Assembly: GCA_024681875.1 (NCBI GenBank)
Contig: JAILAA010000003.1
Coordinates: 1 to 20,114, forward strand
Reading direction: 5' to 3'
Length of the DNA: 20,114 nt
Source of the DNA: Prevotella sp.
GTDB taxonomy: Bacteria > Bacteroidota > Bacteroidia > Bacteroidales > Bacteroidaceae
The position numbers and the translations under genes were made by a program. Shown piece by piece: positions 8,145 through 15,999 of the stretch. The notes below the pieces were generated by a model, which was not told where the DNA came from, did no database searches, and was given only the letters and a program-made list of their open reading frames with translations. Every line of letters starts with the position of its first letter. Positions within the stretch are counted from its first letter, which is position 1.

Positions 8145-9536
8145 ATGAAAAGGAAAACGATGATGATGGCCATGCTTGCCATTGCCGCGATGGACAGCAC
8201 CGCACTGGCCCAGCAGACAGGTATTCCAGCCCGGCATGAAAAAAGTAACTATTTCGTAGTAACCAGCAACGTCAAGGAGACGCCGAGCCAGGCTACTACC
8301 CCTACCCCCGCCTCAGATGCCGCCTCTCCAGAGGAAATTGCTGAAAAGCGCCGCAAGGACTTTATCAGCCGCAATTTCAGACACATCAGCATGTGCGACT
8401 GGACGCCGGGAATGCGCTTCATGGTCAGACCCACACAGAAAGACCTCGTGGTGCGCACCTTTGCCGACGCCAAGACTGGCAACATGGTCAGCACCCGCAG
8501 CCTGGCCAACTCAATCCTGGTCTACGAGGGACACGAAAACCCTAACGGTATGCTGCACGAGCAGGTCATTTTCTCTTTAGAGGACAATCCTGCACAGCGC
8601 TATTACTTTGAAGTGCCCACACTCTCCTTCGACGACTACTGCTATGGCAAGAACGGCGTGCCCGCCTTAGCCTACCTCGGCGACGTGGACACGGCCATTG
8701 ACAGCCTCGTAGGCAAGCAGGTGCGCGTGCTGGAACGCTATCTTTTCCAAGACACTGAGGTGTCAAGCGGCAACTTCAAGCCCGTAGACATCGGCGATGC
8801 CAAGCGCGGCACCGTGATGACCATTACCAAAGTGGGCGTAGGCACCAGGGACTTTCCTGTGAAGATTGTCGTCAAGGAGCCCGACAGGAACGGACTCGAG
8901 GGACAGGAATTCTTCCAGCTGGTCACCATCAGCCGCACCAACTGCTCGCTGCGCGACGAGGACTTCGAAAAGAGCGACAACAAGCCCCACGTCTTCCAGA
9001 ACTCCTTCCAGCTTCTGAATGACAGAATGGCAGTAGCACCTGCATTCCGTGGATGGGTGGGCAAGACGGTCTTCACTTTCTTCGATACCGACATGCTTGA
9101 CGATAGAGAACAGATACAGAAAGTGAACAAAATGACGCCCTTCGTCATTACCGACATGTTCAGAATTGGTGAAAGCGACATGGTCACCCTTACGCTGAAA
9201 AACAAGAAAAACGGCAAGACATATACCAAACAAGTTTCCACTACCAACACGAAGGTTGTTGGCAACGAGGAAGTTCTCAACGAGCTCTTCCTTGAGGGCG
9301 ACCCGGAAAACATGGAGGGCGTGCGCGCCGCCAATCTGCCGCTGATCAAGAAGGGACAGGTGAAGATCGGCTTCACCGAGAACGAGGTACGCATGGCCCT
9401 TGGCGAACCGAGTGACATTACTCGTGTTGTGGGCGGCACGTATCAGTGGATCTACCAGTTCATTGACACCAATCGTCCGTTCCGTTCCGTCAAGTTCAGC
9501 AACCGCACGAAGAAGGTGACGCAGTTGACCCGATAG
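8145..9536 (+). CDS. Exported protein of unknown function
   Basis: Taken from the ATG at 8145 the product is 463 residues and begins MKRKTMMMAMLAIAAMDSTALAQQ, a signal peptide. The frame stays open back to 8067, but the promoter box at 8099-8106 lies inside that extension. The mature protein begins with a low-complexity stretch rich in Thr, Pro, Ala and Ser, then a large mixed region with no family I recognise. The last 60 residues (IGFTENEVRMALGEPSDITRV ... YQFIDTNRPFRSVKFSNRTKKVTQL) recall the small SmpA/BamE-like fold found in envelope proteins, which is only a resemblance. It is a single gene, followed by no clear terminator. Confidence 0.75.
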   Translation: MKRKTMMMAMLAIAAMDSTALAQQTGIPARHEKSNYFVVTSNVKETPSQATTPTPASDAASPEEIAEKRRKDFISRNFRHISMCDWTPGMRFMVRPTQKDLVVRTFADAKTGNMVSTRSLANSILVYEGHENPNGMLHEQVIFSLEDNPAQRYYFEVPTLSFDDYCYGKNGVPALAYLGDVDTAIDSLVGKQVRVLERYLFQDTEVSSGNFKPVDIGDAKRGTVMTITKVGVGTRDFPVKIVVKEPDRNGLEGQEFFQLVTISRTNCSLRDEDFEKSDNKPHVFQNSFQLLNDRMAVAPAFRGWVGKTVFTFFDTDMLDDREQIQKVNKMTPFVITDMFRIGESDMVTLTLKNKKNGKTYTKQVSTTNTKVVGNEEVLNELFLEGDPENMEGVRAANLPLIKKGQVKIGFTENEVRMALGEPSDITRVVGGTYQWIYQFIDTNRPFRSVKFSNRTKKVTQLTR

Positions 9537-9651
9537 ACAAACTTGGCTGTTACGTCTTTCCTTCCACATTATTATATTTATAGGAGAGCGCTACAGAACG
9601 AGAAAAAAGAAAAAAATACAGAAAAAGTGTGCGTATTACAAAAAAAGTTTG

Positions 9652-9659
9652 TAATTTTG
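9652..9659 (+). promoter_or_regulatory. Bacteroidetes -7 box for the yceD-rpmF-fabH operon
   Basis: TAATTTTG followed by C matches TAnnTTTG. Transcription would begin near 9665, giving a very short leader before the GTG at 9674 or the ATG at 9680. Confidence 0.6.
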
Positions 9660-9679
9660 CACCCCGTTAGAGAGTGTAT

Positions 9680-10201
9680 ATGTGTAGCTTAGAGCAGTTT
9701 GAGATTGACTTGAAGTCCTTCACTGCGGAAGAAATACCGCTGAAATGGAATCTGGACGACAGCTTTTTCGCTCTGTTCGAAGATGCGCAGTTGAAGAGTG
9801 GCTCGTTGCATGTGTCGGGGTCTATACGCAAGGCCGTCGGCTTTTTTGAGCTACATCTGAGCACTGTGGGCACAGTAGAAGTGACCTGCGACCGCTGTCT
9901 GGAACCCATGCGCCAGCCCATCGAGGCTGACCTGGACACGACGGTGAAGCTGGGAGCGGAAGACTCTTATGACGATGACGTTGTCACCATCGACGAGACA
10001 CGGCCCGTACTAAACACGGCGTGGCTCATTTATGAGTTGATAGCATTGGCGGTACCCATCCGTCACGTTCATCAACCTGGCGATTGTAACGTGGCCATGA
10101 GCGAGAAGCTTGAACAGCTCTCGGCTGCCCGAAGCAGCGATGCGGACGCACAAGATAACATCGACCCGCGGTGGGCGGCATTGCTAAAAATAAAGAATTG
10201 A
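9680..10201 (+). CDS. yceD: YceD/DUF177 family protein
   Basis: About 173 residues. The pattern EQFEIDLKSF at the start, VTCDRCLEPMRQPIEADLDTTVKLG in the middle with the CxxC-like CDRCL, the acidic VVTIDETRPVLNTAWLIYELIALAVPIRHVH segment, and the end DPRWAALLKIK are all typical of the YceD family, linked to 23S rRNA accumulation and nearly always next to rpmF. The ATG at 9680 is preferred over the in-frame GTG at 9674 because the predicted transcript starts only a few bases before it; both are possible. It is first in an operon with rpmF and fabH. Confidence 0.9.
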   Translation: MCSLEQFEIDLKSFTAEEIPLKWNLDDSFFALFEDAQLKSGSLHVSGSIRKAVGFFELHLSTVGTVEVTCDRCLEPMRQPIEADLDTTVKLGAEDSYDDDVVTIDETRPVLNTAWLIYELIALAVPIRHVHQPGDCNVAMSEKLEQLSAARSSDADAQDNIDPRWAALLKIKN

Positions 10202-10206
10202 AAAAT

Positions 10207-10242
10207 TAAATCGTAAATTGTAAATCGTTAAATAGTAAATAA
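10207..10242 (+). repeat. 7-bp tandem repeat tract before rpmF
   Basis: TAAATCG, TAAATTG and TAAATCG are followed, after one extra T, by TAAATAG and TAAATAA. The tract fills the yceD-rpmF gap up to the rpmF ATG, where the ribosome binding site would lie, and contains no Shine-Dalgarno motif. It belongs to the same 7-bp periodic class as the tracts in the receptor operon. Confidence 0.6.
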
Positions 10243-10244
10243 CT

Positions 10245-10436
10245 ATGGCACATCCTAAAAGAAGACAGTCAAAGACTCGTACAGCGAAACGTCGCACACA
10301 TGACAAGGCAGTAGCACCCACACTGGCAGTATGCCCCAACTGCGGCGCTTACTACATCTACCACACCGTTTGCCCTTCATGCGGCTATTATCGCGGTAAG
10401 GTAGCTATCAAGAAGGACGAAGAAGTAGCTGAATAA
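10245..10436 (+). CDS. rpmF: 50S ribosomal protein L32
   Basis: The 63-residue protein begins [20 protein letters not shown], the conserved basic L32 start, and has two CPxCG motifs ([18 protein letters not shown]) that would bind one zinc. It is a component of the large ribosomal subunit. It overlaps the next gene by one base (TAATG). Length and motifs are as expected, so the call is secure. Confidence 0.98.
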   Translation: MAHPKRRQSKTRTAKRRTHDKAVAPTLAVCPNCGAYYIYHTVCPSCGYYRGKVAIKKDEEVAE

Positions 10437-11437
10437 TGGGAAAGATCAACGCTGTCATCACTGGCATCGGAGGCTACGTGCCCGACTACGTCCTCACCAA
10501 CGAGGAGCTGTCGCGCATGGTAGACACCAACGATGAATGGATTATGACGCGTGTCGGAATCAAGGAGCGCCGAATCCTCACCGAAGAGGGTCTCGGCACA
10601 TCTTATATGGCGCGCAAGGCCGCCAAACAGCTCGTTAAGAAGACGGGGGTGAACCTCGACGAGATTGACGCGCTGATTGTGGCCACATCGACGTCCGACT
10701 ATCACTTCCCTTCGACGGCCAGCATCGTCATTGGCAAACTTGGACTGAAGAACGCTATGGCGTTTGACTTCAGTGGAGCCTGCTGCGGATTCATCTATTC
10801 ACTCGATGTCGCCACGTCGATGATACAGAGTGGAAGATACAAGAAGATCATCCTCATCGGTGCCGACAAGATGTCGTCGGCCACCGACTACAAGGACCGC
10901 TCCACCTGTCCGCTCTTCGGCGACGGCGCAGGAGCCGTGCTGCTCGAGGCCACAGAGGAGGAGGGCGTCGGACTGATGGACTCCTACCTGCGCACAGACG
11001 GCATCGGCCTGCCCTTCCTGCACATGAAGGCAGGAGGAAGCGTCAGCCCCGCCAGCCACTTCACCGTTGACCACCGTATGCACTTCACCTATCAGGAGGG
11101 TCGCACCGTGTTCCGCTATGCCGTCACCAACATGTCTGCAGACAGCGCACTCATAGCCGAGCGCAACGGACTGACGAAAGACAACATCCAGTGGATCATT
11201 CCGCACCAGGCCAACATGCGCATCATCGAGGCCGTGGCCAAGCGTCTGGAGCTGCCCATGGAGAAGGTGATGGTGAACATCGAGCACTTTGGCAATACCT
11301 CAGCAGCCACTATTCCCCTGGCTCTATGGGAATATGAGCCGAAGCTGCGCAAGGGCGACAACATGATTATGACCGCCTTCGGAGCCGGCTTCGTTCACGG
11401 CGCCAACTATGTGCGCTGGGGATACGACGGAAAGTAA
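10436..11437 (+). CDS. fabH: Beta-ketoacyl-ACP synthase III
   Basis: The 333-residue protein carries the FabH triad: Cys116 in [11 protein letters not shown], His257 in IPHQANMRI and Asn287 in [12 protein letters not shown]; the Cys-His-Asn spacing (141 and 30) is close to that of E. coli FabH. It condenses an acyl-CoA with malonyl-ACP to start fatty-acid synthesis in the cytoplasm. The residue after the catalytic Cys is a second Cys, where E. coli has Ala. Its ATG overlaps the rpmF stop, so translation is coupled. In many Bacteroidetes era follows; here a terminator and then an opposite-strand symporter gene follow instead. Confidence 0.97.
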   Translation: MGKINAVITGIGGYVPDYVLTNEELSRMVDTNDEWIMTRVGIKERRILTEEGLGTSYMARKAAKQLVKKTGVNLDEIDALIVATSTSDYHFPSTASIVIGKLGLKNAMAFDFSGACCGFIYSLDVATSMIQSGRYKKIILIGADKMSSATDYKDRSTCPLFGDGAGAVLLEATEEEGVGLMDSYLRTDGIGLPFLHMKAGGSVSPASHFTVDHRMHFTYQEGRTVFRYAVTNMSADSALIAERNGLTKDNIQWIIPHQANMRIIEAVAKRLELPMEKVMVNIEHFGNTSAATIPLALWEYEPKLRKGDNMIMTAFGAGFVHGANYVRWGYDGK

Positions 11438-11463
11438 AGACTTCTGATAAGCAAAACTATTCA

Positions 11464-11494
11464 TAGCTCAAGGTTATCGCCTTGGGCTATTTTT
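11464..11494 (+). terminator. Intrinsic terminator of the fabH operon
   Basis: ATAGCTCAAGG pairs with CCTTGGGCTAT across a short loop (TTATCG), followed by TTTTT. It stands 27 bases after the fabH stop. Confidence 0.9.
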
Positions 11495-11586
11495 ATGCAA
11501 TCAGCATGGGAGCGCTGGGGCAAGGACGAAGAGTTTCTCAATGTCCTTTTCTATCATCGCCTGACACATCTGCTTGTAGAGAATCA

Positions 11587-12801
11587 CTACAAATCGTTAT
11601 TTGTCATCGCACAGACGCAGGAGTCGGACCATACGTTTTCGGCTGTTTCCACCATGTCGATAATGGTATAGATGGGCAGGATGATGCCGAGGACAGCGAC
11701 TGGCGCACCGATGCCCGACATCAGAGAGAGCGTCAGGAAGAAACAACCCATAGGGACGCCAGCATTGCCCACTGCGGAGACAACGGAGATAAGGAGCCAC
11801 AGGAGGATGGTGCCAAGGGTGAGAGGCGTGCCTCCATTTTGCATCACGAAGAGCGAGGTGACAAGGATGAAGGCGGCGCAACCGTTCATATTGATGGTGG
11901 TGCAGATGGGCAGCACGAAGCGGGCGATGTCTTTGCGGACACCCAAGCGATTCTCGGCCGATTCCATCGTGACAGGCAATGTAGCGGCGCTGCTCTTCGT
12001 GAAGAGGGCCATCAGTACGGCAGGCATCATCTTGCTTAAGACGTGGATGGGATTCAAACCGCGAGCTGTCAGGAACAGCGGCAGGACGATGAAAAACTGT
12101 ATCACGTTGCCGCCCAATACCACGAGGACGTACTTGCCTATCGAGTCAGCCACGACACCTGCGCTGACCTGTGCCGAGAGTTGGGCGGAGAAAGCCACGA
12201 TACCAAGGGGGAGTGTCCAGATCAATCCTCGAATCAACAGAAAGAGCAAGTCCTGCAAACCCAGCAAGCCTTTTACAACGACAGCCTTGTTCTCTGAATC
12301 CGGCAACTTCGAAAGGCCGATTCCTACGGCAAAAGCTAATAGCAACAACGACAGTACGTTACCTTCAAGAAACGGCTTAACGATATTGTTGTGGATGACG
12401 TTCAATATATGATCATAGAATGATGTCTGAGGGCTGACGTCCGAAAGGCTACGGGTAGGCGCATCAGCGGGAATGGGCTGAGTACTGCTGATGATGGCTT
12501 CTGCAGGCAGATTGCCTGGGGCCACCACCACATACAGCAATGCTCCCACGGCAGCGGCTGCAAAGGTGGTGAGCAGTGTATAAACCAAGGTCCGTCCAAA
12601 GATTTTCCCCGATCCTTTCGAGCCAAAAGTGGCAAATGTCGTGATGACTGCCAGCACAATCGTCGGCACCGCCAGCAGCTGGAACAGGCGGGTATAGACC
12701 GTCGCTACAAAGTCCATCACATCGTTGAGCCACCCTAATCCAAGCAGGCCCAACACGGCACCCACCACGAGTGCCCCCATCCATATCATCGTCTTTTTCA
12801 T
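11587..12801 (-). CDS. Dicarboxylate/amino acid:cation symporter (DAACS family), divergent subtype
   Basis: The 404-residue, very hydrophobic protein has the family layout of about eight membrane segments and two re-entrant loops. Landmarks are the serine-rich hairpin motif FTKSSAATLP (about residue 266), TTINMNGCAA (about 300-309, in place of NMDGT) and DMVETAENVWSD near the end (about 382-393, in place of DMGRTxxNVxGD). It would import a carboxylate or amino acid with Na+ or H+ through the inner membrane. Three functional residues differ from the archaeal GltPh template: D312 is Asn, D390 is Tyr and R397, which holds the substrate side chain, is Glu. The substrate is therefore probably not aspartate or glutamate. 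Confidence 0.9.
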   Translation of the reverse strand: MKKTMIWMGALVVGAVLGLLGLGWLNDVMDFVATVYTRLFQLLAVPTIVLAVITTFATFGSKGSGKIFGRTLVYTLLTTFAAAAVGALLYVVVAPGNLPAEAIISSTQPIPADAPTRSLSDVSPQTSFYDHILNVIHNNIVKPFLEGNVLSLLLLAFAVGIGLSKLPDSENKAVVVKGLLGLQDLLFLLIRGLIWTLPLGIVAFSAQLSAQVSAGVVADSIGKYVLVVLGGNVIQFFIVLPLFLTARGLNPIHVLSKMMPAVLMALFTKSSAATLPVTMESAENRLGVRKDIARFVLPICTTINMNGCAAFILVTSLFVMQNGGTPLTLGTILLWLLISVVSAVGNAGVPMGCFFLTLSLMSGIGAPVAVLGIILPIYTIIDMVETAENVWSDSCVCAMTNNDL

Positions 12802-12855
12802 ATCTTGTGTGTTTACTCAACCAATTCGCCTCGCGTAGAATTCCTCCGATCGAGC

Positions 12856-12949
12856 ACCCCGCATGGCGCTCCCCTCCCCTGCTGCAGGGGAGGGGCAGGG
12901 GTGGGGTCATGGAACCCCGCATGGCGCTCCCCTCCCCCTGCTGCAGGGG
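12856..12949. repeat. Two copies of a G/C-rich palindromic repeat
   Basis: A unit starting ACCCCGCATGGCGCTCCCC occurs at 12856-12890 and 12914-12949 with one extra C in the second. The first copy forms a perfect 12-bp inverted repeat, CCCCTCCCCTGC-T-GCAGGGGAGGGG. It lies between the 3' end of the receptor gene and the 5' end of the symporter gene. It looks like a dispersed REP-like element and might also stop transcription. Confidence 0.65.
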
Positions 12950-12972
12950 TGGGGTTGTTCAGTTGAATCTTT

Positions 12973-14994
12973 TTATAACTCAAACGTCAAATTCATGTAA
13001 ATATTGCGTCCTTTCTGAGGGATGTGGTTCCAGTCGGCATAAGTGGCGTATTGCTTGTCGAAGAGATTTTCAACGCCCGCCCTAACTATAAACTGTGAAC
13101 TATGAACTATGAACTGATATTGCGCAGCGAGGTTGACAATCGACCAAGCCTTTGCCGCTGTCTCGCCGTATTTCTCGCCATGATGGCTCTGTCGAGCGTT
13201 GCCTTTCATGGTGACTTGTGCTTGAAAGCGCTGGTGCCGGTAGATCCAATCCGACTGCCAACTGATGGGCGAGATAAGCGGCAGAGGATCACCGTCGGCA
13301 TCGCGACCGCTGCTGTAGCTCACCTTTCTGTTCCATTGCAGGTGTTTCGTTATCTGCCAATCCCACGACAACGAGGCGTTGGCAATGGTGGCGTGACTGA
13401 TGTTGCCATACACCTTCACCCCCTCGGCACCAACGGTCATCGGACTTAGACGCGTCTCGAACTGACCGATGATGTAGTTCGAAAAGAGGAATACGTTACC
13501 GTCAAGAGCTATTGAACATTGACCATTGAACACTGACCATTTGGCTGCGCCGTTCAACTCCACCGCCGACTCGTTTTTCAGCGAGGGATTGCCGATGTAG
13601 TCATACTGGTCGAACGTGTTGTTCAGATAGTAGCCGTAGGCCTCTGTTACCGTAGGCGCACGACTGCCCCAACCGGCACCAACTATGAACTGTGAATTAT
13701 GAACTATGAACTGATAATTGGCGGCTATGCGACCCGTTGTCTGGTGATACACATCGGTCATGCCTGGAAAGAAGACCTTCAGGGCATGATAGCCCTCCTC
13801 GTTGTTCAGGCGCTGCTGCTGCCACGCCACCTTGGCTGACAATCGCAGCGACTGGTTGCGAAGCCCCCTTCCCGTCCCTCCTGAGGAGGAAAACCTGATG
13901 TTGTCGGTCACAGCCACACCCGTGTTCAGCGTACCCACGTCGGGCCACGTCACCATATACATCGGAGCTGCGCCGCCAGGGTACATCGTCATGTCGGCAA
14001 ACAGACGGTTGTAGTACAGGTCGTAGTTCAGCGCCACGTCGTGGCTCCCCTTCCGTCCCCCCGAGGGAGAGATACTTGTCGTCAGCAAGCTATACACACC
14101 CGCTGTCCAACTCTTGCCGGGCATGTCCATGTGGATCTGCACGTCAGGACGCTTCGTGTCGTCCATCTCGTGGGTGATATGGTTGTAGTAGGCCTTCGTC
14201 TCCCAACTGGCATTGCGAAAGAGGTGCTTGAACGCCAGCGACGTGATGAGTCCCTCAGCCTTCGCCACGTCCATGTTCAGGGCCGGATAGCCCACGTCGG
14301 TGGCACGGTCGAAGATAAACGTCGCCTCCAACATATCAAGCCCCCCTTCCGTCCCCCCGAAGGAGGGAAACCGAAGTCCCACGTTAGAAAAAACGTTCAC
14401 CTTCTGGAACTGAGAAAAGTGCAGCTCGTCGCCACCACCCACCTGGTAGTTGTCGGCATGTCGATAGAAGGCGCCCGCATTCAGGTAGGTCCTGTGACTG
14501 CTCAGCGCCGCATCGGCACCATACACCTGCACGTGGCCGTTCCACTCATGACCAGCCGAGGCGCTGGCGTGAAACGCATCGCCGTCGAAGCCCGCCTTAC
14601 GCAACTTCAAATCCAGACTGCCGCCGATATTGCCCGTGGCTTGCGGATTGCCGTCGAGCCCGCTGTTCAGGCTGATGCTCTGCAGGTTGCCGCTCTCTAC
14701 ATACGAAGTCACGGGGTCCATCTTGTCCGTGCAAGCATAAAAAATCTTCATGCCGTCGATGGTCGTCGACAGGCGCTCCGTCTGCATGTTGTTCACCACC
14801 GGCTCCCAAGCATACGAGCCTCGGCGTACGAGGCTCACATTCTTCAGTTCGCTCAAGTGTTCATCGATGCTGGCCACCTGTCCCTTCGCCGAGCGTTTCC
14901 GTCCTCGCCCTGCTTCCGAAACGATGACCACCTCATCAAGGTTCATCGCCCTGTCGGTGGCCACCGTGTCAGACAAAAGTATGGTTGATAACAA
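12973..14994 (-). CDS. TonB-dependent outer-membrane receptor carrying in-frame dispersed repeats
   Basis: The 673-residue reading frame has a TonB box (MNLDEVVIV), a plug domain (EHLSELKNVSLVRRGSYAWE ... TIDGMKIFYACTDKMDPVTSYVE) and a beta-barrel ending in a terminal Phe-containing strand (YMNLTFEL). It would take up an unknown ligand using TonB energy. No ATG is available: the frame begins after a TAG at 15028, and the first candidates are CTG (15006) or TTG (14994), with LETVLLSTILLS as the remains of a signal peptide. Six stretches inside the gene are copies of dispersed repeats. It is the second gene of an operon, 51 bases behind the lipoprotein gene. It may be functional or decaying. 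Confidence 0.85.
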   Translation of the reverse strand: MLSTILLSDTVATDRAMNLDEVVIVSEAGRGRKRSAKGQVASIDEHLSELKNVSLVRRGSYAWEPVVNNMQTERLSTTIDGMKIFYACTDKMDPVTSYVESGNLQSISLNSGLDGNPQATGNIGGSLDLKLRKAGFDGDAFHASASAGHEWNGHVQVYGADAALSSHRTYLNAGAFYRHADNYQVGGGDELHFSQFQKVNVFSNVGLRFPSFGGTEGGLDMLEATFIFDRATDVGYPALNMDVAKAEGLITSLAFKHLFRNASWETKAYYNHITHEMDDTKRPDVQIHMDMPGKSWTAGVYSLLTTSISPSGGRKGSHDVALNYDLYYNRLFADMTMYPGGAAPMYMVTWPDVGTLNTGVAVTDNIRFSSSGGTGRGLRNQSLRLSAKVAWQQQRLNNEEGYHALKVFFPGMTDVYHQTTGRIAANYQFIVHNSQFIVGAGWGSRAPTVTEAYGYYLNNTFDQYDYIGNPSLKNESAVELNGAAKWSVFNGQCSIALDGNVFLFSNYIIGQFETRLSPMTVGAEGVKVYGNISHATIANASLSWDWQITKHLQWNRKVSYSSGRDADGDPLPLISPISWQSDWIYRHQRFQAQVTMKGNARQSHHGEKYGETAAKAWSIVNLAAQYQFIVHSSQFIVRAGVENLFDKQYATYADWNHIPQKGRNIYMNLTFEL
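13084..13118. repeat. 7-bp tandem tract inside the receptor gene (near the C-terminus)
   Basis: Five 7-bp units: AACTATA, AACTGTG, AACTATG, AACTATG, AACTGAT. In the receptor frame it encodes part of QYQFIVHSSQFIVRAG. It is nearly the same sequence as 13681-13715. Confidence 0.75.
13511..13545. repeat. 7-bp tandem tract inside the receptor gene (middle copy)
   Basis: Units ATTGAAC, ATTGACC, ATTGAAC, ACTGACC then a degenerate ATTTGGC. It encodes part of KWSVFNGQCSIAL in the receptor frame. The unit differs in sequence from the other two tracts but has the same period. Confidence 0.65.
13681..13715. repeat. 7-bp tandem tract inside the receptor gene (second FIVHNSQFIV copy)
   Basis: Five units: AACTATG, AACTGTG, AATTATG, AACTATG, AACTGAT. 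In frame it encodes NYQFIVHNSQFIVGAG, near-identical to the peptide from 13084-13118. Confidence 0.75.
13861..13896. repeat. G/C palindromic repeat inside the receptor gene, copy 1
   Basis: AAGCCCCCTTCCCGTCC followed by CTCCTGAGGAGG and AAAACC. The core CCTCC-TGA-GGAGG is self-complementary. In frame it encodes FSSSGGTGRGLRN, about residues 367-378. Confidence 0.7.
14044..14075. repeat. G/C palindromic repeat inside the receptor gene, copy 2
   Basis: GCTCCCCTTCCGTCC followed by CCCCGAGGGAGAG. Same family as the copies at 13861 and 14338. In frame it encodes SISPSGGRKGS, about residues 307-317. Confidence 0.65.
14338..14372. repeat. G/C palindromic repeat inside the receptor gene, copy 3
   Basis: AAGCCCCCCTTCCGTCC followed by CCCCGAAGGAGGG and AAACC. 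In frame it encodes FPSFGGTEGGLD, about residues 208-219. The left half, C-rich up to CCTTCCGTCC, is shared by all three copies. Confidence 0.7.
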
Positions 14995-15011
14995 AACAGT
15001 TTCCAGCGTAT

Positions 15012-15046
15012 TTCTTACCTCTGACCTCTAACTTCTTACCTCTAAT
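15012..15046. repeat. 7-bp tandem tract between the lipoprotein and receptor genes
   Basis: Five 7-bp units read on the plus strand: TTCTTAC, CTCTGAC, CTCTAAC, TTCTTAC, CTCTAAT. On the minus strand they are purine-rich (AGAGGTA, AGAGGTC, AGAAGTT). The tract touches the lipoprotein stop and ends where the start of the receptor gene should lie, so it may supply its ribosome binding site or have replaced its original start. Confidence 0.75.
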
Positions 15047-15999
15047 TAAATCGTTGTTTCCCAGTACAGCGAGCTATAGCCATCGCTGAGGTCATCGCCG
15101 CCAGCCACTACGTTGCCCTGTACGTCCTTCACCGTCAGGTGTATGCGCCATCGGCCGGTCATCGTCAGGCTCACCGTGCCCTGATAGCTGCCATCGGCCT
15201 GCTTTGTCAGGCTCTCGTTGTCGGGCGACGTATGGTTGCCCATGTCGGGCATGCGTGGGTCAATCTCGATGGTAAACTGCTCCTGCGCCAGGCCATAAGG
15301 CGTTGTGGCGGGCGTATTCTTCTTCGACACATAGGCGGTGATGGTATTTTTACCCGTCTGCCAGTCGGTGGGATTCACCAGCGAGAGATAATATGTGTCT
15401 TCGCCCGCCTTAAACGACTTCAGCCATGCCTGACCGCCAGGCAGTGCGTCAACCGTGATGTCAGCTGCCTCGATGCCACCGTTGCTGCCCAGCAAGCTCA
15501 CGTTGTACCCCAGCGTCCACGAGCCAGCGTCGCTGGTGTTCATCACGAACGACACCCAGCCGCGCTTCACCGCCAGACGCTTCTCGTCAAACGTCTCCAC
15601 ACTGGGGCCCACGGGTGTACTGTGCTTCATGTTCATCTTCACCATCAGCATCAGCGGCGTCACGCTCGTCACGTCAAAGTCTTTGATGTAGTTGCCATTC
15701 TTTTTCTTCGTAGCCACAAAGAAAATCTCGTTGTATCCCGTGTGGAACGACCCGTTGCGCGAGTACGCAAACACGTTGTACTTCCCATCTACCGTCGTCG
15801 ACAACTCAGGTATAATCTTCACCGTCTTCAGGAAGTTATACACCTGCAGTGCCTCCTCTGCCGAGCAGCAATCCACGTCACCGTCTATCGTGATGCCAGG
15901 AATCTCAATCGCCTGACTACCCAAATCATCGTTCGAGTTGCAGGATGCCAGTCCCACCAGGACCGCCGCTGCGAAAAACAATCTCATTACCTTTTTCAT
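15046..15999 (-). CDS. Surface lipoprotein with a C-terminal YtkA-like domain
   Basis: The 317-residue protein begins MKKVMRLFFAAAVLVGLASC; Cys20 is the lipidation site of a LASC lipobox. It is followed by NSNDD, an acidic motif like the Bacteroidetes surface-export signal. The C-terminal part (EIDPRMPDMGNHTSPDNE ... YQGTVSLTMTGRWRIHLTVKD) matches the pattern of YtkA/FixH-like domains, which occur in proteins linked to metal transport. It precedes the TonB-dependent receptor in an operon, so it is probably the cell-surface ligand-binding partner. The ligand is unknown; copper or another metal is a guess from the YtkA-like part. A promoter and a shared upstream element (16034-16104) precede it. 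Confidence 0.85.
   Translation of the reverse strand: MKKVMRLFFAAAVLVGLASCNSNDDLGSQAIEIPGITIDGDVDCCSAEEALQVYNFLKTVKIIPELSTTVDGKYNVFAYSRNGSFHTGYNEIFFVATKKKNGNYIKDFDVTSVTPLMLMVKMNMKHSTPVGPSVETFDEKRLAVKRGWVSFVMNTSDAGSWTLGYNVSLLGSNGGIEAADITVDALPGGQAWLKSFKAGEDTYYLSLVNPTDWQTGKNTITAYVSKKNTPATTPYGLAQEQFTIEIDPRMPDMGNHTSPDNESLTKQADGSYQGTVSLTMTGRWRIHLTVKDVQGNVVAGGDDLSDGYSSLYWETTI

Noticed and set aside
8763..9569. 268-residue minus-strand open frame opposite the exported protein gene
   Set aside because: The plus-strand gene has a signal peptide and promoter; the minus frame has no start signals and a Val/Leu/His-rich composition typical of antisense.
11482..12412. Plus-strand open frames opposite the symporter gene
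   Set aside because: They overlap a gene with clear transporter motifs and have His/Asp/Arg-rich shadow compositions.
12856..12949. Insertion sequence end in the G/C-rich repeats
   Set aside because: No transposase frame or target duplication was seen; the units are short palindromic repeats only.
14041..14988. 315-residue plus-strand open frame opposite the receptor gene
   Set aside because: It is rich in Arg and His, as expected for the antisense of this G/C-rich gene, and the minus-strand receptor has clear family motifs.
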